Source of the DNA: Flavobacteriales bacterium
GTDB taxonomy: Bacteria > Bacteroidota > Bacteroidia > Flavobacteriales_D > Sanyastnellaceae
Length of the DNA stretch: 37,233 nucleotides
Assembly: GCA_947488195.1 (NCBI GenBank)
Contig: CANKYR010000010.1
Location: forward strand, 1-37,233
Direction of reading: 5' to 3'
The position numbers were made by a program, and so were the translations under genes. Shown here piece after piece: positions 24,019-31,154 of this stretch. The notes below the pieces were generated by a model, which was not told the DNA's origin, made no database searches, and saw only the letters and a list, made by a program, of their open reading frames with translations. How positions within the stretch are numbered: position 1 is the first letter of the stretch; each line of letters starts with the position of its first letter.

Positions 24019-24735
24019 TTAGTTCGCGTATTGCGAGTAGGTTACTTGATATTCTTTGTCATCCATGAACCATTCTTTTCCTAAATTCAACCAAACCTTC
24101 GCTTCGGCTGAATTCCCTTCGGTGTAGATTTTTTCGGAGTAATAGATGATTGCATTTCTCAGCAAATCTTTTTGTCCTTTAATTTCTACTGAACAAGTTT
24201 TGTCTGTAAGAAGTTTCATAGCAGCTTTAAAAGCGTTTTCGGCTTCTTTCTTTTGCTTCGCACCTTGGAAAGAAACACCTAGCATGATCCAAGCACCCGC
24301 ATCGTTCGGATCCCAGTCAATTAGGTTGTCGTAAAGTGTTTTGCTTTTGGTGAATTTCTTTGCGTCGAGCATCACTTCTGCCTCACTCACTGCAGTGGTG
24401 CGCAGCTCTGTAAAGTAGTCTTCGTGCTCTGCGTAGAATCTTTTGTCCTTGTCTTTAGAAGCGTATTTAGAAGCGTATTTGTAACAGTCTTTTCCAGCGG
24501 TCGGAAATTTCTCTTTGAACTCGTCGCGCTTCGACATTTCGAAATAGCAGCGGCTCATGAATAAGTATGGAAGCGGGTCCTTTTTTGTCTTTTCATTTAA
24601 CGAGTATTTTTCAGCCTTGTATAGACACTTCTCGTATTTTTCATCTACGAACATGGCTAACAAGTCTGGATACTCATTTTGCGCGAAGCTCTTCAGTGAG
24701 CCTATTAAAAAGATGAATAACAATAGTTTTTTCAT
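24019..24735 (-). CDS. exported TPR-like repeat protein
   Basis: The 238-residue protein has a signal peptide (about 1-18, ending SFA) and a mostly helical body with TPR-like periodicity: a run near YPDLLAMFVDEKYEKCLYKAEKYS, a later one KSKTLYDNLIDWDPNDAGAWIMLGVSFQGAKQKKEAENAF and one at the C-terminus. It likely acts as a periplasmic or outer-membrane protein-protein interaction scaffold. A 12-base exact tandem duplication inside it encodes two copies of a KYAS unit. Function is unknown. It is monocistronic and converges on the glycan cassette across a shared terminator. Confidence 0.72.
   Translation of the reverse strand: MKKLLLFIFLIGSLKSFAQNEYPDLLAMFVDEKYEKCLYKAEKYSLNEKTKKDPLPYLFMSRCYFEMSKRDEFKEKFPTAGKDCYKYASKYASKDKDKRFYAEHEDYFTELRTTAVSEAEVMLDAKKFTKSKTLYDNLIDWDPNDAGAWIMLGVSFQGAKQKKEAENAFKAAMKLLTDKTCSVEIKGQKDLLRNAIIYYSEKIYTEGNSAEAKVWLNLGKEWFMDDKEYQVTYSQYAN
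24454..24477. repeat. 12-bp exact tandem duplication in the TPR gene
   Basis: The 12-mer TTTAGAAGCGTA occurs twice in direct succession. It keeps the reading frame and adds one KYAS-type repeat of four residues to the protein, so it looks like a recent slippage or duplication event. Confidence 0.85.
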
Positions 24736-24758
24736 AGGGATAATTTTTTGGACATAGC

Positions 24759-24766
24759 CAAATACA
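24759..24766 (-). promoter_or_regulatory. near-consensus -7 element TGTATTTG for the TPR gene
   Basis: On the minus strand this matches TAnnTTTG at all fixed positions but the second. It ends 23 nt before the ATG at 24735. No other candidate is evident in the gap. Confidence 0.25.
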
Positions 24767-24876
24767 ATGCCTAAGGTAAGAACAGATTGTATTCAAGCCA
24801 AATTCAATCGAGAATTCAAGAGTGGTTTGAATGAAATTTATGCGAAATCCTTGTTCATTGTAGGGTTGAAGTATCT

Positions 24877-24884
24877 TATCTTCG
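24877..24884 (+). promoter_or_regulatory. near-consensus -7 element TATCTTCG for the TonB receptor gene
   Basis: One mismatch to TAnnTTTG, 21 nt before the ATG at 24906. A TTG at 24851-24853 would give a 23-base spacer, which is long. The rest of the ~170-base gap shows no gene, hairpin or repeat. Confidence 0.3.
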
Positions 24885-24905
24885 CGGCTATTCGAATTGA
24901 AAATC

Positions 24906-27224
24906 ATGAAGTTGAAGAATATCTTTTTAGTAGTTGCCTTGCTTAGCGGACTTATGTCTCAGGCTCAGGATTGTACCATTCGTGGTTTTGTAAAAAGCAA
25001 AGAAAAGGGCGAGCCTATTCTTATGGCTTTGGTGGCCCTTGAGGGAACTACCAACGGCACAAGCACAGATGAGAACGGATATTTCAGTTTAACGAAGCTT
25101 CAGCCCGGAACGTATGTCTTGTTCGTGAAAATCATCAATTACAGCGAATACCGTGATACCATTACAGTGAAGCAAGGACAGTTGGTTTCTACCAATGTTC
25201 TGTTAGATCCCGGGTCCAACATAATGGGTATTTTGGAGATTAACGATCAACGTTCAGAGCAAATCAACAACGTAAATATTTCATCAGAAACATTGCGTCC
25301 GAAAGATTTTAAGAGAGTTCCGTCATTTGGTGGACAGACCGATATTGTTCAGGTCTTAACAACATTACCTGGATTTATTTCTACGGGTGATCAGGGCGGA
25401 CAAGTCTTTGTTCGCGGAGGAAGTCCGGTTCAGAATAAAGTCGTGCTCGATGGAATGATTGTCTATAATCCGTTTCATAGTATTGGACTGTTTTCTGTTT
25501 TCGATACAGACATCATTTCGAATGCCGACGTTTATACAGGAGGATTCGGGGCTCAGTTCGGCGGTAGAATTTCTTCAGTAATCGATATCACAACGCGCGA
25601 TGGAAATAAGAAAGGCCACGATGGTAAGATTGGATTTAGTCCGTTTGGAGGAAAGATTCAATTGGAAGGCCCGTTGAAAAAGTTGACTACGAGCGGAAGT
25701 GGTATTTCCTATATTCTGAGCGCGAAGAACAGTTATTTAGACAAGTCTTCACCTCGGGTTTATCCTTTTGTAAACGATGGGAATGGTCTTCCATTTAGCT
25801 ATACAGATTTATATGGAAAATTATCGTTCGGTGGTTCGAACGGGAGCAAATTCAACCTATTCGGATTTTCATTCGACGATAAGGTAACAAAGTATCAGGC
25901 GTTGTCTAATCTGAATTGGAAGAACGTAGGTGCGGGTGGAAACTTTGTGGTTGTTCCAACGAGCTCGCCGGTTTTGATAAATGGAAATTTCGCATGGAGC
26001 AAGTACAACATTCTGCTTCAAGAAGAATCGGTAGCCGATCGTAAAAGCGGAATTACATCTTTCAATTTCGGATTGGATTTCAATTACAGCCTTGGAAAAG
26101 ATGCAATTAAGTACGGCGTTGAAGTAGTTGGATTTTCAACCAACTACAATACGTTTAATCCACTTGGAGTTCGCATAGACATTGAGCAAAACACTACCGA
26201 ATTGAATGGTTTTATTTCGTACAAATACAACAGGAAGAAATTAATTATCGAACCAGGATTCCGCATGCAGTATTACAGCGCGTTGTCTGCTGTTTCACCT
26301 GAGCCACGCATAGGTATGAAGTACAGAGTTAACGAGCGCTTGCGTTTAAAGACTGCGGCCGGACTGTATTCTCAGAATCTAATGGCAACCAATAGCGACA
26401 GAGATATTGTGAATCTGTTTTATGGTTTTTTAGCTAGTCCAGATGAAATCCAAAATACAATAACTCGTCCAGATGGTTCGGTGAAAGATGTTTCAAATTC
26501 CCTGCAAAAAGCATCACATTTGGTTACAGGCTTTGAATTCGACATCACTGATGAGTTGAATTTAAATGTGGAAGGGTATTTAAGAAATTTCAAGCAGGTC
26601 ACAAACACGAACCGAAATAAGATTTTCCCAGACGACGCAGATAATCAGGACAAGCCAGAGTTGCTTCGCAAAGATTTTATTTTGGAAAGTGGATTTGCGA
26701 AGGGTATTGATGTTGTTTTGAAATACGCAACGAAACACTCGAATGTGAATGTGGTTTATTCGATTATGAACGTAGACCGTTGGGACGGCTTGCGTTGGTA
26801 TGACCCGGTCTTCGATCGCAGACACAACGTGAACGTGGTTGCTTCGCATTCATGGGGAAAGAATGATTCTTGGGAGATGAGCGCTCGTTGGAACTTAGGA
26901 AGTGGACTTCCATTTACACAAACGCAAGGTGGTTACGAACCCCCAACCTTGACCGGTGGAATTTCAACCGATTACATCTACACAAACTCGAACACGTTGG
27001 GAATTCAATACGCTCCTTTGAATGAAGGAAGGCTGCCTTGGTATCACCGTTTAGACGCGAATATTCGCAAGACATTTAAGTGGGAGAAATCTACTCTGGA
27101 GATGAACTTCGGCTTAACCAATGCTTACAACAGAGCCAATGTCTTTTACATTGATCGTGTAACCTCTAAACGTGTGAATCAGCTTCCAATGCTTCCTTCT
27201 ATCGGATTGGAAATGTCGTTTTAA
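24906..27224 (+). CDS. TonB-dependent outer-membrane receptor with carboxypeptidase-like N-terminal domain
   Basis: The 772-residue protein has a signal peptide, an N-terminal carboxypeptidase-regulatory-like domain (about 25-105, GFVKSKEKGEPILMALVALEG, ENGYFSLTKLQPGTY), a plug domain (about 120-230, FVRGGSPVQNKVVLDGM, FGAQFGGRISSVIDI) and a C-terminal 22-strand barrel ending IGLEMSF. It would import a substrate across the outer membrane using TonB energy. No SusD-like partner is adjacent, so a SusC/D glycan uptake system is not supported; the substrate is unknown. The ATG at 24906 is preferred to the TTG at 24897 because it starts a normal signal peptide. Its stop codon shares the palindrome TTAA with the convergent EamA gene. 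Confidence 0.9.
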   Translation: MKLKNIFLVVALLSGLMSQAQDCTIRGFVKSKEKGEPILMALVALEGTTNGTSTDENGYFSLTKLQPGTYVLFVKIINYSEYRDTITVKQGQLVSTNVLLDPGSNIMGILEINDQRSEQINNVNISSETLRPKDFKRVPSFGGQTDIVQVLTTLPGFISTGDQGGQVFVRGGSPVQNKVVLDGMIVYNPFHSIGLFSVFDTDIISNADVYTGGFGAQFGGRISSVIDITTRDGNKKGHDGKIGFSPFGGKIQLEGPLKKLTTSGSGISYILSAKNSYLDKSSPRVYPFVNDGNGLPFSYTDLYGKLSFGGSNGSKFNLFGFSFDDKVTKYQALSNLNWKNVGAGGNFVVVPTSSPVLINGNFAWSKYNILLQEESVADRKSGITSFNFGLDFNYSLGKDAIKYGVEVVGFSTNYNTFNPLGVRIDIEQNTTELNGFISYKYNRKKLIIEPGFRMQYYSALSAVSPEPRIGMKYRVNERLRLKTAAGLYSQNLMATNSDRDIVNLFYGFLASPDEIQNTITRPDGSVKDVSNSLQKASHLVTGFEFDITDELNLNVEGYLRNFKQVTNTNRNKIFPDDADNQDKPELLRKDFILESGFAKGIDVVLKYATKHSNVNVVYSIMNVDRWDGLRWYDPVFDRRHNVNVVASHSWGKNDSWEMSARWNLGSGLPFTQTQGGYEPPTLTGGISTDYIYTNSNTLGIQYAPLNEGRLPWYHRLDANIRKTFKWEKSTLEMNFGLTNAYNRANVFYIDRVTSKRVNQLPMLPSIGLEMSF

Positions 27225-28126
27225 TCGTTACGTTTTCCAACTAGATAAACGCCTGCGAAAATGAGCAGAGCGAACAAAATCTTTTCTAAGGTGATGCTTT
27301 CTGTGTGGTCTTGATTGCCTATTCCAGCAAACAAAAACGCGAACACTCCGGCCAATAATGGTTGAAGGTAAATGTACGCGCTAGTAACTGTTGGAGAAAC
27401 TTTGCTTAGCGCGTAAATATTCAAGAGATAGGCTAGGAAGGTTACAGCAATAACAATAAACGCTAGACTAAGCCAATGCAATGGAGTTAGCGTTCCCCAA
27501 GCAATTGCATTTGCGTCTGAAAATCCAATGGGAAGTATGAAAATTAATCCAGCGGCAAAGACCCATGTAATTGCAGTAATGGGTTTGTATTTTTTCATTA
27601 GTCTAGGGGCAGTAGTTAGATAAAGCCCATAGGAAAGCGAGTTAATGAGAATATACAAGTCTCCTTTGAGGTAATCGGAACTGGCTTCGAACGGCGCGCG
27701 CAGGAGAATAATCCCAAGGGCTCCTATGGAACCCAGAAGTATCCCCACAGTAGTCATGAGCGATGGCCACTTCCTTTTTCCAACGAAATAAAGTATGGCA
27801 ACTAAGATGGGGTTGGTGCACATAATAATGGAAGCGTTCACAGGCGTTGTAAGTGCGAGACCATTGAAGAAGAACAATTGGTTGGTCGCAACGCCGGTTA
27901 ATCCGCAAAATAGAAAAAGAGGGACGTCTCGAAGTTTCGGAAGTTCGAGGAACTTAAATGAAACCAAAAAGAAAAGGGCTAATGCTCCGGAAACACGCAG
28001 AACAATGAATGCATTCGGGCCAATAGGATTTGGCATGACCCATTTGGCTATAAGGTAGTTCGCGCTATAAATAAGCGCTACGGCGAATAAAGCAAGGTGA
28101 GCACCGAGGTTCTTGTTTTGTGCCAC
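27221..28126 (-). CDS. EamA/DMT-family membrane transporter
   Basis: The 301-residue protein has ten membrane helices in two repeats of five, the EamA layout (drug/metabolite transporter superfamily). Characteristic pieces are ALIYSANYLIAKWV in the first helix, PVNASIIMCTNPILVAILY in the first repeat and SPTVTSAYIYLQPLLAGVFAF in the second. It probably exports a metabolite or amino-acid-like compound across the inner membrane; substrate is not predictable. The start is GTG, 9 nt after the ArsC-like gene stop, which makes it the last gene of a five-gene run. The stop overlaps the TonB receptor stop in a shared TTAA. Confidence 0.88.
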   Translation of the reverse strand: MAQNKNLGAHLALFAVALIYSANYLIAKWVMPNPIGPNAFIVLRVSGALALFFLVSFKFLELPKLRDVPLFLFCGLTGVATNQLFFFNGLALTTPVNASIIMCTNPILVAILYFVGKRKWPSLMTTVGILLGSIGALGIILLRAPFEASSDYLKGDLYILINSLSYGLYLTTAPRLMKKYKPITAITWVFAAGLIFILPIGFSDANAIAWGTLTPLHWLSLAFIVIAVTFLAYLLNIYALSKVSPTVTSAYIYLQPLLAGVFAFLFAGIGNQDHTESITLEKILFALLIFAGVYLVGKRND

Positions 28127-28135
28127 AGGGCAGAG

Positions 28136-28495
28136 TTATTTCTTTTGGAGAAATGCCTGGGCCGCTGCAACCGTTTTAGGAGCGTTGCCAATGAAAATTT
28201 GGTCGTTGAAGACCATAACTGGGCGCTTCAAAAAAGTGTATTCCTGCAGAATATATTTCTTGTATTCTTTTTCAGAAAGCGTTTTTTCATTCAAACCTAA
28301 TGCACGGTACTTCAACGCACGACGACTGAATAAGGCTTCGTAACTACCAGCAAGGGCGTGCATTTCAGTCAATTGCTCTTCAGTTATTGCCGAAGTTTTA
28401 ATGTCTTGAAGTTCGGTTCCTTTTGGAAGAGGACTTAGCTCTTTGATGATATTCTGGCAGGTTCCGCAATTTGCGAGGTGATATATTTTTTTCAT
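28136..28495 (-). CDS. ArsC/Spx-family thioredoxin-fold protein
   Basis: The 119-residue protein has the ArsC/Spx thioredoxin fold. A CxxC pair is at residues 10-13 (NCGTCQ), followed by IIKEL, and the C-terminal half has FLKRPVMVFNDQIFIG, the usual segment that contacts the active site. Typical arsenate reductase arginine triad residues are not obvious, so arsenate reductase activity is uncertain; a Spx-like regulator or general thiol reductase is possible. It is 9 nt downstream of MarC and 9 nt upstream of EamA in one run. Confidence 0.78.
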   Translation of the reverse strand: MKKIYHLANCGTCQNIIKELSPLPKGTELQDIKTSAITEEQLTEMHALAGSYEALFSRRALKYRALGLNEKTLSEKEYKKYILQEYTFLKRPVMVFNDQIFIGNAPKTVAAAQAFLQKK

Positions 28496-28504
28496 GTTGA
28501 AGTT

Positions 28505-29083
28505 TTAATGAGGAAAAAGAAATCCAATGTTTTTACTAAATAGTTTCAATGCAATAGCTAACAAAATAATCCCGAACATTTTCTCCAGAATAGCAAGTCC
28601 ATTTGGACCTAAAAGGCGTTCAATGCGATTGGTTAATTTCAATACAAGGAAAATAATGGGCATATTTAAAAGAACAGCAATGACTATGTTTATGCTCTGA
28701 TACTCTGCTCGGAGCGCTATGAGCGTTGAAATGGTCCCAGCACCGGCAATGGTGGGGAATGCTAACGGCATAACCGCGGCAACGCTGGACGAAGTTTCCT
28801 TTTGTTTAAAAATGCGAATCCCTAAAATCATTTCCAAGGCAATGAAAAACAAGATAAATGCGCCAGCAACAGCGAATGAATAGACATCTACTCCGAAAAC
28901 GCTGAGAATTGACTCTCCTGCAAATAGAAAGAGGACCATCAAAAGCAACGAAATCAAGGTTATTAGTAAGGGTTGAATCTTGCCTGTTTTCTTTTGCGTA
29001 TCGAGAATAATGGGAATGCTGCCAACGATGTCAATTACGGCGAACAAGACCATAAAACAAGAACCAATTTCTACCCAATTCAT
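28505..29083 (-). CDS. MarC-family integral membrane protein
   Basis: The 192-residue protein has six membrane helices and the MarC family blocks: FAVIDIVGSIPIIL near the start, FGVDVYSFAVAGAFILFFIALEMILG in the middle, PLAFPTIAGAGTISTLI with the conserved P-x-AGPG-type turn (here PTIAGAGT), and a C-terminal GLAILEKMFGIILLAIALKLF. The function of the family is not established despite its old link to multiple-antibiotic resistance. It is the third gene in the HPt-purN-MarC-ArsC-EamA run, 34 nt after purN. Confidence 0.9.
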   Translation of the reverse strand: MNWVEIGSCFMVLFAVIDIVGSIPIILDTQKKTGKIQPLLITLISLLLMVLFLFAGESILSVFGVDVYSFAVAGAFILFFIALEMILGIRIFKQKETSSSVAAVMPLAFPTIAGAGTISTLIALRAEYQSINIVIAVLLNMPIIFLVLKLTNRIERLLGPNGLAILEKMFGIILLAIALKLFSKNIGFLFPH

Positions 29084-29117
29084 GGAACGAAATTACACCT
29101 CATTTCTTAGTAACAAA

Positions 29118-29678
29118 TTACATTTTCGAAATAAAGTTTTCAATAGCTTTTGGAAAGTGTTCAATCTCAAGGGCTCGAACTTTTTGTTCTATCTCGTTAG
29201 CTGAACAATTCTCAACATTGGCTTTGGCTTGAAAGAGAATTTCTCCTTTGTCGAACTCTTCATTTACGAGATGTACGGTAATTCCGCTTTCGATTTCTTT
29301 TGCCTCATGCACCGCCTCATGCACGAAGTGTCCGTACATACCTTTTCCTCCGAATTTCGGAAGCAAGGCAGGGTGTATGTTGATGATTCTATCAGCGAAG
29401 GCTTTTACCAAGTTTGTTGGGACTAGCCATAAAAACCCCGCAAGAATAACAAGATCGATTTCTCTCTGTTGAAGTTCATGCACGAACTGATCAGAAGTTT
29501 TGAAATTCTCCTTCGTTAATTGAATTGAATCTATTTGATTGTCTTTCGCAATTTGAAAAACGCCGGCATCTGCTTTATTGCAGGCAATAAGTGAAATTTG
29601 AACAGACGTGTTTTTAAAGTGTTGAATAATGTTTGCTGCGTTGCTTCCAGCTCCAGAAGCTAAAATGGCAATTTTCAT
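29118..29678 (-). CDS. purN: phosphoribosylglycinamide formyltransferase
   Basis: The 186-residue enzyme transfers the formyl group of 10-formyltetrahydrofolate to GAR in step three of purine synthesis. The N-terminal SGAGSNAANI binds the ribose phosphate, and the catalytic residues are N100 and H102 (INIHPALLPKFGG) and D143 (FDKGEI). Length is slightly under 190, normal for PurN. Its start overlaps the HPt gene stop by four bases (ATGA), so the two are coupled in translation. No other pur genes are in the window. Confidence 0.95.
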   Translation of the reverse strand: MKIAILASGAGSNAANIIQHFKNTSVQISLIACNKADAGVFQIAKDNQIDSIQLTKENFKTSDQFVHELQQREIDLVILAGFLWLVPTNLVKAFADRIINIHPALLPKFGGKGMYGHFVHEAVHEAKEIESGITVHLVNEEFDKGEILFQAKANVENCSANEIEQKVRALEIEHFPKAIENFISKM

Positions 29679-30073
29679 GAAGTTGAATTCGAGTGAATGA
29701 GTTGATTTAATTCTTTTTTAACGAGATAAGTCAGGCGCGGTTGCATGTTTAGAATAATCTGAAGTTCAGAGTTTAGTTCATGACTGTTTAAAGTTTTTGC
29801 TCTTTGCTCAATTCGTTCGAGAAGAACCCCTGTTTTGTTCAGACCGAAAAGTCGAAATGATGATTTCAATTTGTGTGTAACAGCTGTAATTTCATCTAAA
29901 TCGTTTTCATTCAAAGCGAATTTTAATTCGTTGAAGTGCTTTTCAATTTGATCGAGAAAGACTTCCGTCATGCGTATCATCTGTTCTTTCGAACCATTTA
30001 GAAGCGTGGACAAATTGTCTAGAGAAATTTGTTCTGAATTTTGATTTTCTGATTTTGATTTGTTTTCATTCAT
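29675..30073 (-). CDS. stand-alone histidine phosphotransfer (HPt) domain protein
   Basis: The 132-residue soluble helical protein has an HPt core: H67 in AVTHKLKSSFRLFG, with the usual preceding helix LDQIEKHFNELKFALNENDLDEI and a C-terminal four-helix bundle partner. It would relay phosphoryl groups between a hybrid kinase receiver and a response regulator. No kinase or receiver gene is adjacent, so it must act with partners elsewhere. The ATG at 30073 is chosen because the longer frame from 30097 overlaps the -7 element. The first ~20 residues are polar and low complexity. It starts the five-gene run and overlaps purN by four bases. Confidence 0.85.
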   Translation of the reverse strand: MNENKSKSENQNSEQISLDNLSTLLNGSKEQMIRMTEVFLDQIEKHFNELKFALNENDLDEITAVTHKLKSSFRLFGLNKTGVLLERIEQRAKTLNSHELNSELQIILNMQPRLTYLVKKELNQLIHSNSTS

Positions 30074-30094
30074 ACCAGCTAGTGATTCGCGCTT

Positions 30095-30102
30095 CAAATA
30101 TA
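30095..30102 (-). promoter_or_regulatory. -7 promoter element TATATTTG for the HPt-purN-MarC-ArsC-EamA run
   Basis: Read on the minus strand this is an exact TAnnTTTG match, 21 nt before the ATG at 30073 and overlapping the longer alternative start at 30097. No -33 TTG is evident. Confidence 0.5.
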
Positions 30103-30165
30103 CGAATTAAAAATGCGCCTTGGAATTGACTAAAGTCAGAGGCTAAACGGACAAGTGATTTCTGC

Positions 30166-30173
30166 TATCTTTA
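30166..30173 (+). promoter_or_regulatory. near-consensus -7 element TATCTTTA for the GldA-like operon
   Basis: One mismatch (last base) to TAnnTTTG. It is 36 nt before the ATG at 30210. No better candidate exists in the divergent gap with the HPt gene. Confidence 0.35.
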
Positions 30174-30209
30174 CACTCGTGTTTTAGAAAACTTTAGATT
30201 AAAAATTAC

Positions 30210-30914
30210 ATGTCAATTTCCGTAAGTCAGGTAGTGAAAATGTTCGGCACCCAAACCGCTTTGAATGGTGTTTCTTTTGAAGCAAATAAAGGAGAAGTTA
30301 TTGGCTTTCTGGGTCCGAATGGTGCAGGAAAGAGCACCATGATGAAAATTATCACGGGTTACATCCCAAGCAATTCAGGTAAAGTATCGGTTTGCGGATT
30401 TGATGTGAATGATAAGCCGTTAGAAGTAAAGCGACGTATAGGTTATTTGCCAGAGCACAATCCGTTGTACGTAGACATGTATGTCCGCGAATATTTGACT
30501 TTTGCTGGAAGCCTTCACGGAGTTAAGAATTTAAAAAACAGAGTGGAAGAAGTTATTGCTTTGGTAGGCCTAACACCAGAAGCACATAAGCCCATTCAAC
30601 AATTGTCGAAAGGTTACCGTCAGCGCGTAGGCTTGGCCCAAGCCATTATTCACGATCCGGAAGTACTCATTCTTGATGAACCTACGAGCGGATTAGATCC
30701 GAACCAGATTGCGGATATTCGTAAGATTATTATTCAAATGGGGAAGGAGAAAACGGTTCTGCTTTCTACGCACATTATGCAGGAAGTAGAGGCCATGTGT
30801 TCTCGTGTAATCATTATAAGCAAAGGAAACGTGGTGGCGAATGCGCCTGTGAGTGAGTTAATGGCGTCTGATCAAAAATTAGAACAAATATTTAAAGAAC
30901 TGACAACGAAATGA
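30210..30914 (+). CDS. short GldA-like ABC transporter ATP-binding protein
   Basis: The 234-residue protein is a nucleotide-binding domain with Walker A GPNGAGKS (35-42), the GldA-like IGYLPEHNPLYVDMYVREYLTF (Q-loop region), signature LSKGYRQR (132-139), Walker B VLILDEPTSGLDPNQ and LSTHIMQEVEAMCSRVIII. These match GldA, the ATPase of the gliding-motility ABC transporter GldAFG, and related ABC-2 exporters. GldA of flavobacteria is about 300 residues; here the C-terminal extension is missing, but the final LEQIFKELT resembles GldA's own end, as if an internal segment were lost. gldF and gldG are not adjacent. DUF4834 overlaps its stop by four bases. Confidence 0.85.
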   Translation: MSISVSQVVKMFGTQTALNGVSFEANKGEVIGFLGPNGAGKSTMMKIITGYIPSNSGKVSVCGFDVNDKPLEVKRRIGYLPEHNPLYVDMYVREYLTFAGSLHGVKNLKNRVEEVIALVGLTPEAHKPIQQLSKGYRQRVGLAQAIIHDPEVLILDEPTSGLDPNQIADIRKIIIQMGKEKTVLLSTHIMQEVEAMCSRVIIISKGNVVANAPVSELMASDQKLEQIFKELTTK

Positions 30915-31153
30915 TGTTTGCGACTATTGGTGGAGTTTTAAAAACCATACTTTGGATTTTTATTATTTCAGGAATTATTCAATTTATAGTGAAGTTCACT
31001 GCGAATTACGCAGTGCGTAAGGTGAACGAAGAAGTAAAGAATAAAGAACGTGCGCAGAGAAACACTCAAAATGAGAGAGCTAAACAAACGTCTGGAAATA
31101 AAACTCCAGACAGTGAATATGTAGATTTTGTTGAAATAAAAGATCAGGAATAA
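30911..31153 (+). CDS. DUF4834 small membrane protein
   Basis: The 80-residue protein has one membrane helix (about residues 8-28, VLKTILWIFIISGIIQFIV) and a charged cytoplasmic-type tail (KVNEEVKNKERAQRN, ending EYVDFVEIKDQE). This matches the Bacteroidota family DUF4834 of unknown function. The ATG overlaps the GldA-like stop (ATGA) and the stop is one base before the yfhO start, so the three genes form one operon. It may be an accessory or scaffold subunit; no function is known. Confidence 0.7.
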   Translation: MMFATIGGVLKTILWIFIISGIIQFIVKFTANYAVRKVNEEVKNKERAQRNTQNERAKQTSGNKTPDSEYVDFVEIKDQE

Positions 31154-31154
31154 C

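Noticed and set aside
24674-24907. Minus-strand open frame of 77 codons spanning the TPR/TonB receptor gap
   Set aside because: It overlaps the signal-peptide end of the TPR gene out of frame, and its composition is unlike the neighbouring proteins.
24906-27224. SusC of a SusC/SusD polysaccharide utilisation locus
   Set aside because: No SusD-like lipoprotein, glycoside hydrolase or associated sensor is next to it.
28136-28495. Firm assignment as arsenate reductase
   Set aside because: The fold fits but the arginine triad is not evident and no ars genes are nearby.
30074-30097. Longer start of the HPt protein
   Set aside because: The codon overlaps the -7 element at 30095-30102, so it would not be transcribed from that promoter.
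30127-30138. Inverted repeat TGACTAAAGTCA in the divergent HPt/GldA-like gap as an operator
   Set aside because: Only five base pairs per arm with a 2-base centre; too short to claim, with no second copy and no known regulator.
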